This document shows positions 33,496 through 44,701 of a stretch of DNA of 64,000 nt, piece after piece. The stretch is from Neonectria sp. B-13. Taxonomy: Eukaryota; Ascomycota; Sordariomycetes; Hypocreales; Nectriaceae. Every line of letters starts with the position of its first letter. The first letter of the stretch is position 1. The notes under the pieces are model-generated. The model was not told the DNA's origin. It did not search any database and saw only the letters and a list, made by a program, of their open reading frames with translations. The translations under genes and the position numbers were made by a program. The stretch covers positions 248,001 to 312,000 of the forward strand of contig NOKP01000033.1 of assembly GCA_002682825.1 (NCBI GenBank), in the 5' to 3' direction.

Positions 33496-33989
33496 GGTAC
33501 CGGTATAACATCACTGTTGTGTCGGGAAAAGCCGACAGGGAGGTCCATGTAAGGGACAGAGGCTTTTTGTATTTCATTATCTAGGCCCATTTTCAACAAT
33601 TGGGCCAGGCCAGCTTAAGGTTAAAGGGCGTTTCAACACTGGCGAGATCAGGAAGAAAATATGTAACAGCAATCATTTATGAGCTGTGTTTTACAGATTG
33701 AGGACTGGACTTTGCGGCCACTTTTAATATGAATCATTTGATCAGGTTGATCAGTTCTTTTCCACTTTTTTCAGATTTGAGATTGGCAGTGTTTTAGCTG
33801 TCTTCTTAACTTTCCCTCGAAGAACCTTTCTAACACACTACATCTCTCACACAGCTGGGCCTCTGTTTTTCTTAGGTAGTGGGTTGTTTTCCTGTTGTCT
33901 CATGCCAGGTCACTCCAACCAACACACCCTTATATCCTCCTTCTCATCTTACTACTCCCTCTTCTCTATGTGACGAGCCGAAGGAAAGG

Positions 33990-34615
33990 CAACTTTTTTT
34001 CGCCATTACCGGATCCAGGCTTACGGAAAGAGTCGGTCGTCGATATCTTACACTCGGTAGTCTGGGAGTTTGCTCTATGTTCTTCTACATGCTAGTAGGT
34101 ATGACAGCTAGGTACGGGACATCCGGAGAAAAGCTAGGGATGTATGGCACAATTGGCTGCACTTTTCTCGTTGTTGCAGCATACACCTTTGGCATCACTC
34201 CCCTAACGGAAATGTACGCGCCAGAGGTTCTATCATACAACATGCGCACCAACGGCATTGCAATGCAGGGCATTTTGATCAAGTCCTGCTATTTTCTAGT
34301 TTCGATGGCATTCTCCTATCTCCTGGAAAGTATTGCTTGGAAGACTTACATCGTCAATGCGTTATGAACATACTTTTCTGGCTGTACATATTCTTCCAGT
34401 GGATTGAAACAAAGGGGCTGGTGTTTGATGAGATCGATGCGCTCTTTAAAGGTTCTCATATGTGGGATAGCCATGATGGCGAATTGGAAAGGGCCCCTAA
34501 GCTTCAAGAAATTAACCAGCAATGTACAGACTATTGTTATTTGGGGTGGAATTTGATCAAGACGTTCATGCTAAGCGGCGAGAATCTCCAGAGAACGAGT
34601 AGGTTTCATTGGTAG
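33990..34615 (+). pseudogene. Truncated and frameshifted sugar transporter remnant
   Basis: From about 33990 a frame reads TERVGRRYLTLGS, the conserved MFS sugar-porter loop, and continues through helices to an EMYAPEVLSYNMRTNG segment, stopping at 34367. The remaining family sequence, NILFWLYIFFQWIETKGL then FDEIDALFKG, continues in another frame after a single-base loss near 34362. The N-terminal six helices are absent. It resembles the C-terminal half of lactose-permease/hexose transporter-like proteins. Truncation plus frameshift argue for a dead gene. Confidence 0.8.
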
Positions 34616-34766
34616 CATTTCCTTATAGGTTTCATCGGGCACATTGTCCTAAACTTACGGCCGTTTCTGAATATCTTAGGATGTTTATAAGTGTCCTAGT
34701 CCAAGAAGAAGTAGTATCATGAAGCACGCGTCAATACCTGGCGAAGTTGAGTGAGATTTGTCTCCC

Positions 34767-35873
34767 CTATAATCCCTCTACATTGCTATCAACAAAGTGT
34801 ACTGGCTGTCGGCGTGAGCGATTAACTCTCAGTTCAAATACATCCAATCGTTGGTAGCCACCAACGACATCATGGTACTGCTTCCCCTCGATGCAGTCCC
34901 CCAAGTCCATATCAGCGTACAGTATGTCCTCGGTAGCCTGAAGGAAATCCGTAAGAGTTTGCTTCCCTGTGCTCTCATCCACAGTGAAGCCCTGCAGTAA
35001 GGCTCCAGTCGGGTCCAGAAACATGGTGGCACCTCGCTGAGATTGTTCCAATGCACGGGAGACCAATTGAGGATCGAAAGACCCAGCTGCAATTATTTCA
35101 ACAGCGTCATGACCGAACGTCCCAGAGCACAGAACACCGAAGCACTTGGCTTCGAAGCAATGTGCTGCTGCCCGGATTTTGTTGGCCGCCACGTTATCGT
35201 AGTTGGCCGCCGTGCTCTTGCTTGGCTCCTCGTTGGACTGGTCTTGGCTGTCGTCGATTTGTTTAGACTTCGGCTTCGGCCCCGGGATGCGTGTTGGCCA
35301 GATGGCCGGCCACGTAGAAATATGGACCTGCTCTCCCTGAGACATGAGGGCGTACCGGGCCAAAGGGTTGGTGTTTTCTCCGCAAATGAGATTTCCAATC
35401 TTTCCGAACGGCGTCTCGGCCACTCGTAGTCCAAATCCGTCGCCCGGCGCCCATGTCAACTTCTCAAAGAAAGTTGGCATCAGCTTGCGGTGATGAACGA
35501 GAATATCCCCTTTGCTGCTGACCAGCATGTTCGAGTTATACAGTGTGGCGCTGCTTGTTCGGACTTTTTCCGAAATGCCGATACTGACCATGATGTTGGC
35601 CGCTTTGGCCGCTGATTGAATGGCACGCATCTCCTCGCCGTCGGCATAGACGGACTCCAGTGCCATGCGCTTGAAGAGATCATGGTTCTCGGTGGGGGCT
35701 CTCAGGGAGCTCCAAACTGGAAATGCCGGTATAAAGGTTTCGGAGAAAACGACGAGATTGGCATCATGTTTGGCAGCCCGTTTGATTAGGGCGACGGCCT
35801 TGTTCGTTGTTTCTCTGGCCGAGAGAAAGATGGGCGAAGCGTGGCAAGCGGCAATGCGGAGTAGGGGCCCCAT
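34767..35873 (-). CDS. Nitrilase-family carbon-nitrogen hydrolase
   Basis: A single exon of 368 residues with the full nitrilase fold and catalytic triad: Glu45 in VVFSETFIPAFP, Lys130 in HRKLMPT and Cys164 in LICGENTNPLARYAL. Length and motifs fit true nitrilases or arylacetonitrilase-like enzymes, which convert nitriles to acids and ammonia. Relatives include cyanide hydratases, but I see nothing that specifically favours cyanide. An insert rich in Lys, Ser and Asp after the catalytic Cys (PKPKSKQIDDSQDQ) is unusual compared with the standard core and may be a surface loop. Confidence 0.92.
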   Translation of the reverse strand: MGPLLRIAACHASPIFLSARETTNKAVALIKRAAKHDANLVVFSETFIPAFPVWSSLRAPTENHDLFKRMALESVYADGEEMRAIQSAAKAANIMVSIGISEKVRTSSATLYNSNMLVSSKGDILVHHRKLMPTFFEKLTWAPGDGFGLRVAETPFGKIGNLICGENTNPLARYALMSQGEQVHISTWPAIWPTRIPGPKPKSKQIDDSQDQSNEEPSKSTAANYDNVAANKIRAAAHCFEAKCFGVLCSGTFGHDAVEIIAAGSFDPQLVSRALEQSQRGATMFLDPTGALLQGFTVDESTGKQTLTDFLQATEDILYADMDLGDCIEGKQYHDVVGGYQRLDVFELRVNRSRRQPVHFVDSNVEGL

Positions 35874-36281
35874 TTTTGGTGAATTGCTTTGACGATGAGC
35901 CTTCCTTTTCTTGGACGCAATGTAGTGTCAGACGCGTTTACTTTCAAACCGATGGGACATGTGATCACGTCGTATATAATAACGTTGCAGTGGTCGGCAC
36001 TTTTTTTGAACGCCGGGCTACTCCTCACCATGCAACCACAACTGTCACCCGACATAGTTAGCAGCGGCAAGGCGGCGATCGATCCGCCGACTCCGATATG
36101 CTCCAACTGATCTGCATTACCAACACGAGCTCCCATCTGGGTTTAGTTAACAAATGGCCTTGAAGCTCGGCACTGAATCTGACCCTGGACCTAGGAACGT
36201 GAAGCATGCGTGTCAATTTCGGACTTTTTCCTGCGTTTATCAAAATACGACTGCAACATCTTATCATCTCACCATACTATC
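35874..36281. other. Intergenic, nitrilase upstream region
   Basis: About 400 bp between two minus-strand genes. No gene is recognised; it should hold the nitrilase promoter. Confidence 0.6.
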
Positions 36282-37481
36282 TTACACTACTTCAAGCTTG
36301 CTCTCGACTTGCTCGATTCGGTGCACGATGTCGCCAGTTTTGACGTCAGCTTCAATAACCAACGCAGTCAACCGCTTGCCATAAACGCAACCTGAATCCA
36401 GTCCAAATGCGTAACGAGTTCCTTTATCAGCCCCCTCGTTACTTGATCCAAGTTCTACCTCTGGCTCAACCTGTAGCCCAGTCAAGGCATCATGGCCATA
36501 GACAACAGCTGTTCGCTCAGCAGCCGATTCAAGCAAATTTTGATGCAGGTTCCAAACGTGACTCCAAGCCACCCCTTCACGACCCTCGACCGGCTGTCCA
36601 ATTTCTCTGTCACGCTTCAGGATGTCTCTCAAGCTTCTTACACACCTCTTGTCTTCAACTCGCCCCGACTTCTCGTCGAGCTGCTCGTCAACGTTGAGAG
36701 GGGCGGAAACCCCATCACGGCAATCTTGACTTTCTGCCTTGGCAGGCTTCTCTTTCCCTGGGGCCTCTTGGGCATCGTTTGGAGAGTATATAAGACTTCG
36801 CATGTTCATGACTGCCCATGGATTTTGTTCTCTTAGCGGTACGAAGGGTACCAGGCCAGCATGTACAACAAGCACAGTACCAGCGTTCCAGGGCGGGGCT
36901 GTAGCACCTTTCAGGTTCCCGATGCGTAGAATCAACGGAAGTGAGGAGAGCCACTCAGACTGGGCGCTGGAAAGCGAGACTGCGGTTGCGCGATCGCTTT
37001 CTACAGAACTAGGAGAAGTCCGTGGCACCATGGAGCTCTCGCCTCTCTTAGTTGCGACAGAGACGCAAGGCAACTCTGGGCCCACGTCCTTCTCGGAGCT
37101 TGTTGGGTTCGAGATTTCCTTCATAGCTTCAAGAAGGAGAACACGGTCTTCGTTGTTGCCTCTTACGGCATCAGCGTTGAGATCCATGGCTAATTGAACA
37201 ACAGCGGCACTGTTGGGTCCCTTGTTGACAAGGTCTCCAGTGAGGACAAGGTGATCTCCCTCCGTTTGGTTGAAATCCACCTGATCAAGGAGATTTCGTA
37301 ATTCCGTTATGTGACCATGGACGTCACCAACAATGATTAATCTTCTTATCGACTTGTCTGATCCTTTCAGCAGGCCTGATTCATTATTCAAGGTCGGTAA
37401 GTGCATCGGATTAATATCCTTTATCAGTACCAGGTCATCGCTCGAAGTATTGACAGGCATTGTGGAACCCCGGACTGACAA
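36282..37481 (-). CDS. Metallophosphoesterase (calcineurin-like)
   Basis: A single exon of 399 residues. The five metallophosphoesterase blocks are present in order: GDVHGH (52-57), GDLVNKGP (82-89), GNNED (108-112), a downstream VLVVHAGLVP and a late VYGHDALTG. Together these bind two metal ions. The overall pattern is that of PPP-like/ApaH-like bacterial-type phosphatases found in fungi, of which yeast Ppn2 is a characterised member (polyphosphatase in the vacuole). No signal peptide or membrane anchor is seen at the N-terminus, so location and substrate are open. Confidence 0.88.
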   Translation of the reverse strand: MSVRGSTMPVNTSSDDLVLIKDINPMHLPTLNNESGLLKGSDKSIRRLIIVGDVHGHITELRNLLDQVDFNQTEGDHLVLTGDLVNKGPNSAAVVQLAMDLNADAVRGNNEDRVLLLEAMKEISNPTSSEKDVGPELPCVSVATKRGESSMVPRTSPSSVESDRATAVSLSSAQSEWLSSLPLILRIGNLKGATAPPWNAGTVLVVHAGLVPFVPLREQNPWAVMNMRSLIYSPNDAQEAPGKEKPAKAESQDCRDGVSAPLNVDEQLDEKSGRVEDKRCVRSLRDILKRDREIGQPVEGREGVAWSHVWNLHQNLLESAAERTAVVYGHDALTGLQVEPEVELGSSNEGADKGTRYAFGLDSGCVYGKRLTALVIEADVKTGDIVHRIEQVESKLEVV

Positions 37482-38079
37482 TATTGATATCTTTGTCGGG
37501 AGGTGTAATAAAGCTCAATTCAGATCTGGAGCTTAGCTTCGCAGGCGTACTAATCGAAGTGATGTGAAGAAGCGTGAGGTAGTTTAAAAAAAAATAGGAG
37601 TGAGATGTGCATAAAGAATTGCAGTAGGGTTTTGGAGGATGGATTCCCGCTAGCCTGTAGACTAACTATCATCAGCGACTGATTTAGGCAGCTATGTTGC
37701 CTGAGGCACTAATAGGCTTACTGCCTCTAAGTATTTGAAGGAGCCAGGGGAAACAATGCCTCGTAATAGAATAGACCAATTAGATGCCATGCCGAACACT
37801 TAACCCGGAAGCGGAGAAGCTTCGTCATCTTTCTGCTGTGATTGCATCCACGTGTTTATGTACTGCGTCTCAGCGAATGATGTTACCGCGATCTATCCTG
37901 AGACATCGAGACGGTGCGAATGCGGGGCTCAACAATTGAGACCACCCATTTCCAAACAACAACTCCAAAGAACGACGAGGAGCTACTGGAACGCTCCTGA
38001 TACCTCGGCGTCGTCACCAACTTCTAAGACTGTCTGTCGTCTTCTAAAAAGGAGCTAAGGCTCAAGCTGTTCCTGCGTC
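37482..38079. promoter_or_regulatory. Divergent promoter region (phosphoesterase and GH31 genes)
   Basis: About 600 bp between two divergent start codons. No specific operator is recognised. Confidence 0.45.
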
Positions 38080-40605
38080 ATGGACAAATATACCTTTCCC
38101 AACGACCCGATCGCTAACCGAGCCGCTGTCGTGACTGGTGAAAACTTCCGGTTTACGCTGATCAACGAGACTGTTCTTCGGTATGAATGGTCCGAGGATG
38201 GTGTCTTTGAGGATCGCCCGTCAACCTTTGCACTCAATCGTCGATTCCCCACCCCGGAATTCACTGCCTCCAACACCGAAGAATACCTCAACATCAGGAC
38301 AGCTTCCTACCAAGTCACATACAACCGGAAACGCTTCGACCAGTACGGCTTCGTTGTCAGCTTCAACAACAAAACCACACTTTGGGGGGCTGATTGGCGG
38401 TATGGAGAGGTCCCGGAGAACCTCGGTGGCACTGCGAGGACACTTGACAATGTCAACGGACGGTGCGAAGTCGAGCCGGGCATTCTTTCCAGGGCTGGTT
38501 ATTCAGTCCTCGATGACAGCAAATCCATGCTCTTCGATGGGCATGGATTTGTATCCCCTCGTCGATCGGGCGATCGCATCGATGGCTATCTTTTCTGCTA
38601 TGGTCACGATTACAAGCGCGCCATGAGTAGCTTCTACGCCATCTCTGGAAAGCAGCCAAAGCTCCCGAGATGGGCTTTGGGTAATTGGTGGAGTAGGTAC
38701 TATGCCTATAGCGACAAAGAGTACTTGAAGCTCATGGAAAAGTTTGAAAAGAAGTCGGTTCCACTCTCGGTAAGTGCATCTAAGCTCCAGACGAGCCTTT
38801 TCCTGGCTCCCTTTGCTATTGTGTGAATGGGTAGTGTTGTTTATTCCGCTTCCTTACTTCCCGCTCATTCAATAACTGATCTCTTGTTGTCCCCATAGGT
38901 TGCAGTCATAGACATGGACTGGCATAGAGTTCACGGCGACGACATACCTCATGCCGGCTGGACTGGCTATACCTGGGAAAAGGATCTCTTCCCAACCCCG
39001 AAAGCTTTCACCCGAGCTCTGCACGAGAAGGGGCTTAAGATGACGCTCAACGATCACCCTCATGCTGGAGTTCACCACCACGAGGACATGTACGAAAAGA
39101 TGGCTCAAGACCTGGGACACGACACCTCAACGCAAGCCCCGATTCTATTCAACCCCACCAGCCCAAAGTTCATGCACTCATACTTGAACACATTGCATCG
39201 TAAACTCGAGGATGATGGTTGCGACTTCTGGTGGATTGACTGGCAGCAAGGACACATCTCGAGAATCCCTGGCCTTGACCCGTTGTGGTTGCTCAATCAC
39301 TTCCATTTCCTGGACCATCAGATCCAGGGGAACAACAGATCCATCATCTTTTCCAGATTCGCCGGACCGGGAAGCCATCGGTATCCTGTCGGGTTCTCTG
39401 GCGATACCATCATGACCTGGGAGTCTCTGGGGTTCCAACCAGAATTCACAGCAACGTCCTCCAACATCGGCTATGGATGGTGGAGCCACGACATCGGCGG
39501 TCATATGGGTGGCTACAGGGACGACGAACTGGCCACTCGTTGGGTTCAGTTCGGTGTCTTGTCGCCCATTATGCGCTTGCATTCTTCCAACAGCCCGTGG
39601 GCGTCCAAGGAGCCTTGGCTCTATCGAAAAGAGCACGCGGCGGTAATGCAGAAGTTCCTTCGGTTCCGCCATCGCCTGGTCCCCTATCTCTACACGATGA
39701 ATGCTGCGCCACCTTACCAGGATGAGCCAATTGTGCAGCCTCTGTACTGGAAGTTTCCCGACCGAGATGAAGCGTACAGCAAGCCAAACCAGTACTATCT
39801 GGGCACCAGTCTTCTTGTTGCTCCAATTGTGAAACCACGCGACCGGAGGACTGGATTTGCCTCTGTCGATGTTTGGGTACCTCCAGGCCGTCATGTCGAC
39901 ATTCTTACTGGGTTGATTTACGACGGAAACAGAGAAGTCAAGCTTCACCGAGGCATTGAGTCCATTCCAATTCTCGCGCCCCAAGGAGCCATTATTCCCT
40001 TGGATTTGAACTCCACACCTCAAAATGGATGCCGTAATCCTTCTGGTCTTGAAGTACTTGTTGTGACGGGCAAGGACGGCGCATTCACCCTCGTCGAAGA
40101 ACTTGAAGATGACGAGGTTGCGTCAAGAGACGGGAGTTCCCCTCGCGAAATTCACCTCGACTACAACCAATCCAGGGGACAACTGAAGTTTGACTCAGCT
40201 GGCAAGGAGTGGTCTATCAAATTCTTGTCGTTGATGGCCATTCCATCTGCTCTGTCAGTCTCTGCAAACGGACTCGTCATATCTGATATCCGCATGACCA
40301 TTGAGGATTACCCGGATGTTCCAGGGCTATCTGTTCGAATCCCAAGACTCACTGATGACAGTACCATTGTGCTAGAGCTTGGACCGAACCCTCAATTCAG
40401 CGTACTAGATGTGTATATGAGGGTCCAGCACCTCATAATGGATTTCCAAATGGATATGGGTCTCAAGAACAAAATTTGGAACGCTATCACGACATCTGAT
40501 GAGCTCACTATCAAGATCGGGCAATTGACGAGTCTTGGCCTCGACCAGGAGTTGATCGGCCCGGTGGTAGAGCTGCTCACGGCGGATAGTCGGAAAAAAG
40601 CTTGA
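38080..40605 (+). CDS. GH31 alpha-glycosidase
   Basis: Two exons (38080-38769, 38899-40605; 129-bp intron, phase 0) give 798 residues. The catalytic barrel is clear: VIDMDWH, the nucleophile Asp344 in FWWIDWQQG, the acid/base Asp399 in GFSGDT, and GGHMGGYRDDELATRW. An N-terminal beta domain and a C-terminal beta domain with a long extension flank it. The WIDWQQG variant differs from the WIDMNE of classical alpha-glucosidases and marks a separate GH31 branch, so the sugar may not be glucose. No signal peptide is seen, which suggests an intracellular enzyme. The Zn2Cys6 gene downstream is convergent and may regulate it. Confidence 0.93.
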
Positions 40606-40854
40606 GGTTAGTATATTGCTCTTCAAATGAGAACCACAGTTTAGGCGTCCGAGTCATAAACAAAGTTGTCATGCCTGCAGGTAGATATTCATCACTCTTA
40701 TATGAGTTATAACAGGGACGTCTCAACTGTAAAACGATGTCAATCACAATGTGACACTATCAATGTGAGGGACGGGGGTACGAAGATGGGATTCAAGGAA
40801 TTAAGTTGAGAGGGATCTGTCTCAATGAAGGCCAGCTGAGACAATCCTGACACG

Positions 40855-43165
40855 TTAGAAGATGTCATGCTGGCTATCTCCGATCTCCGTAAAGTCTCCC
40901 TCCATGATTGCCCAGAACTCATCTAAAGGCATATCTTCGAATGGATCTTGGATGTTGTCATTTAGTTCAAAGGATACTGACCCTATCCCTGGGCCGTATA
41001 GAAAGTTGGACGAAATGCTATCATCGTTGTGGTTCGTAGCTTGCAGATCTTGAGAAGATAGTGAGGAAATCCCCCGCCTGGCTTCCCCTGAAGTTATGTC
41101 GCCGGAGAGGAGCTGGTCCATTCGTTCTGGTAGTTGCAAAATCCCCTGAATAAATTCTTCATGCTGGCCGACCTGGCGAAAGTGGTCTGCGGCGTACTCG
41201 GCTGCTGTCTTGATAAGCTCTCCGTCAGAGCGACCCATACGCTTATGAGGCTTCTTGAGAGTGTGGAGGGCGAGAGTTAAGGCAGCCAGAAACGGTGGTG
41301 TGGCTGTTAGAAGAATGGAGTGAAGCCCAAGGTCTGCAAACTCGGCGGTCTGGCTTATCATGGACCGCGCAGCTTCTACACAGATGCCTTGGTATTGTAG
41401 GAGTCGAGGGCTATTCCTCAGTTTGGAACCATTCTTCCTAATCTCCTCGGTGTAGGACTTTTCGGGGAATACAAGGGATGCCCTAAATAATGTGATCTGG
41501 GCCTGGAGACAGTCAGCTAGCACTCTAACTAAGTCTTGTTGCATTTTTCCATACTCGCCTGATGGTATTGCATGGACAAAAACGTCGTAAACAGCTGTTC
41601 GACCTCGCTCCCTCCTGAATTTGGGGCAAGGTGATGTCCTAATCTGAGCCCTTCCGACCCCCCTTCGAGCCAATCAAGCAAGGCCTGGTCCAGCCGCTCA
41701 ATCTCGTTTAGAAGTGCAGAAGAACTCGCGGCTTTCTTCCGATATATGTGTTCGCTGATCTGGCTTACGACTTGAGATAAAGATACCCACTTGACGAAGT
41801 AATGGTATGGATCGCTGGGCTCGCCACTGGGCAACATTAGGTCGCAATCGTAATCTGCCATAGCCGGTGGGCGTCCGGTCTCAAGCTCCATTAATTTTTC
41901 CAGCGCGTAGCAAACCCACCAAAGCCTAGAGCGTAGCTCTCGATTCGTTTGATAAGAGGGCGAAGCTTCTGTTAGTGCCATGGGCTGAGACGACGTTAAT
42001 ATCTGGCGGTGAAGACCAATAGAATGGCCAATCCGGATTGCCTGTCCCAGAAGATGCCAGCTCTGACCTTCTTTGCCTAAAATTCCGAGTAAGAAGCCGG
42101 TTTTGAGAAAATAGATGCAACGAACGTACCCCTTCCACGTAGAGCAACAGCCAGGAGGAGAAGAGCCTGAACTGAGCCCACGTACGGCACACTGATCAAG
42201 TGGCTGACCAGAGAATAGGCGCCAGTCAAGAACCCTGTCCCAGTGTCTGATACCATGCCTTCAGAGTCATCCAGGCCAATAGTGAGCACACTGTAAATGG
42301 CGGCCAAGGCGGGAGCGTCAGCCGAGGAGATTGCCTCCTGGATGCCTTTTCCACTTCGTAGCTGAGCGTCTGATAATCGGAGTACATCAGACATGAAGGA
42401 CGAATGTTCCAAGACGGGAAAGATAGGGTACGTTCGCTCGAAGAATATGCGTATCCATGGCTCCATGACTGAGACAGTTGGTAGATCGGGCAGCTTTAGC
42501 GACAAGGGCAACGGGTACTCTTCAACATGCCTCATACCCCATCGAAACTGAGAACCAATTCGATGCAGCCCCTTTCTCTCGAAACATAGATCAAGAAATT
42601 TACACAGACACTGCGAACTACTGGCCCCCATGTACTGCACTGCTTGTCAGCGAACGGGCCGTCAGGTAAGTTTCGCAAGTTGAGACGCCCTGACCTTGAC
42701 TCGATGAGAAGTGTCATCGGTGTTCATAACCACATCCGGGCTCTCGTTCGTCTGCTCCTCCGTACAGTCATCTTGTTTGGCTTGGTTTTCCTGATAGGCT
42801 CTCTCGACCCATGATGGGTGATTCCCACTTGAGGCGCGGTGTAGCAAGGGAGCTGGCGGTTCTGGCCGGGTGCTCATGAGAGAACTTGCTGTGCTCTGTT
42901 CGCTGACGGATCCGTACCGTTGTACTTGTCCGGTTTGCCCAGGAGAGCCATCCTTGATTGGCCATCTCCTGACCGCTGGACCTTTTGGGTGTCGTGGATC
43001 AAAGGTCTCACATGGGTCGCCACGCAAGACACAGTTTCGGCACTTCGGTGTGGTGGCATCGCAGCGAACTTTGCGCTTTCGACACTGGGTGCAAGCTAGA
43101 GCCAGACGACTGCGCTTTGAGCGTGCCTGTGGCGGTGACTGCATATTGGCGCTCACACTCGACAT
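40855..43165 (-). CDS. Zn2Cys6 transcription factor
   Basis: Four exons on the minus strand (42695-43165, 42130-42634, 41559-42076, 40855-41502) give 713 residues. The binuclear zinc cluster has Cys at 25, 28, 35, 42, 45 and 52 (CTQCRKRKVRCD), preceded by a basic region. The fungal-specific regulator domain (PF04082 type) begins around YPIFPVLEHSSF and includes GQSWHLLGQAIRIGHSIGLHR, a junction of exons 2 and 3, and SRLWWVCYALEK. The third intron (41503-41558) needs a GC donor (CAG|GCGAGT) to restore the conserved YHQAQITLFR. The acidic C-terminus is a likely activation region. It is convergent with the GH31 gene 250 bp away. Confidence 0.88.
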
Positions 43166-44701
43166 TGCATCCAGATTGTCCGTGTCGAAGTCTCCAGTTA
43201 ATGATGTGTGAAGGCCTATGCAAGTAATTGGGCCGGGACTTCAAATCAAACAGTCGAGCCTCTGTTAGTGGGGACGAAATCAACGGACGAAGGCATGGCT
43301 CGTCAGCAAGCAAGACATATTCGACTGTTTTGTAATCCCCGCAGAGCATTCTTTGGTGAGGACGCAACAGAACCCGGATAGGCTTAACAGGAGTTGGCAG
43401 TCCAGAACGAGGATGCTTGCGGGGTAAAACAAGCGTAGCCAATGGGGAATGGGATGATTTCATCAGCTGCGGAGTTCCCCCACATGCCCGTGCCGCTAAG
43501 AACAAGCCGGATCCTGGTTTCGGATGCTGTTACCGGACACCAAAAGGAACGTGGATCGTGCAATTGAACTTCTCTCGTCCCAGAGTAGGGTGTAAGTTAC
43601 CATACAGTGGAACTGGACTAAGATCTTGTCTGAAAGGAGTGCATGATAAACTCTGCAGCTTGGAACGAGGATAGTCTCATATAATCTTTTCTTGTAAAGT
43701 ACACGAGCATTCATACAGACACCTATCATGATCAACGGTACAGTGGGGCCGTTGTGGAGTGGGGCCGACGGGAAACTGGGGCCGGCGTGGACGTGTAGGG
43801 TAAGTTGGATGCCAAGAGGCATGGACTGTGGCAGTAGAGGTGGCGATGCGTGGGAGATTTCATGGTTGGTAATGGGAACAACACCACTCAGCGGCGATCC
43901 AGCAGGTGATGGCAAATATATCTGGGACAGTTGGCCGTGGGCCTTCGGCTAGGGCCTCAATATCTTGAAAGCATAGAAAAAGATCATTCCTACAGCATCC
44001 TCGTGTGGCTAACGGACTCGATGAAGTTGAGAGGAAGTAAGCCTCTCTTCCCACCTATCATGAATACAGTGCTTGGACCAAGACTAAAGAAATAACATAG
44101 TCTACCCAGGCTCAGTTAGGGGAGCTGCAGGCGCGGGGAGATTTCTCCGAGAGCGGGATTACTTACTGCGGGAAATTCAGGCGGACCTCCGATCTTTTCA
44201 GCCTCATTAACTTGGCTCATCCGCCCCGCACACACCCATACGCGCCGCTTGTCATGCTTTTATGTCATTGACTCGACGCGTGATTGAGGTGGGGACATGT
44301 TGTGAGACACACTGCCGGTCACACCTACATTGTCGGGCACGTACGACCGCACGAGTCGAGGTGTCACCACAGTAGTGTTTCGGGTTACGAGAGAAGCTGA
44401 AAATGAGCACTGAGGGTGCGTGAAATCTGTTGGACAGCCTCAATTTCGCAGTGTGGGTGCTGACTGGCTCATTTTAAACTATGCCCTCCGTAGCCAAGAC
44501 ACTCCCTCGGCCATGGCTTGAAATTGAGGCCCGACATGGAGGCTGTAAGCAGAGACCACAGTGGTACGGAATATACAGGGACAAACTTACTGCTTTTGTA
44601 GTTTCTCCTGCTGGACTAACTGGTCCAAAAATCCATCTACTCGTACGCCATGTCTTGTTCACCTAGCCCCCAGAATACCACAAGCTCTTGCAATAGCCGA
44701 C
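43166..44701. other. Long intergenic region
   Basis: About 1.5 kb between the divergent Zn2Cys6 and NLR genes. Several short frames exist but none has recognisable features or good splice support. I see no gene. Confidence 0.55.

Noticed and set aside
42077..42717. Zn2Cys6 gene as two separate genes
   Set aside because: The DNA-binding exon and the regulator-domain exons join in phase through canonical introns at 42635-42694 and 42077-42129.
43008..44054. Several 60-165-codon frames between the Zn2Cys6 and NLR genes
   Set aside because: They overlap each other or known exons on the opposite strand and show no domain or splice structure.
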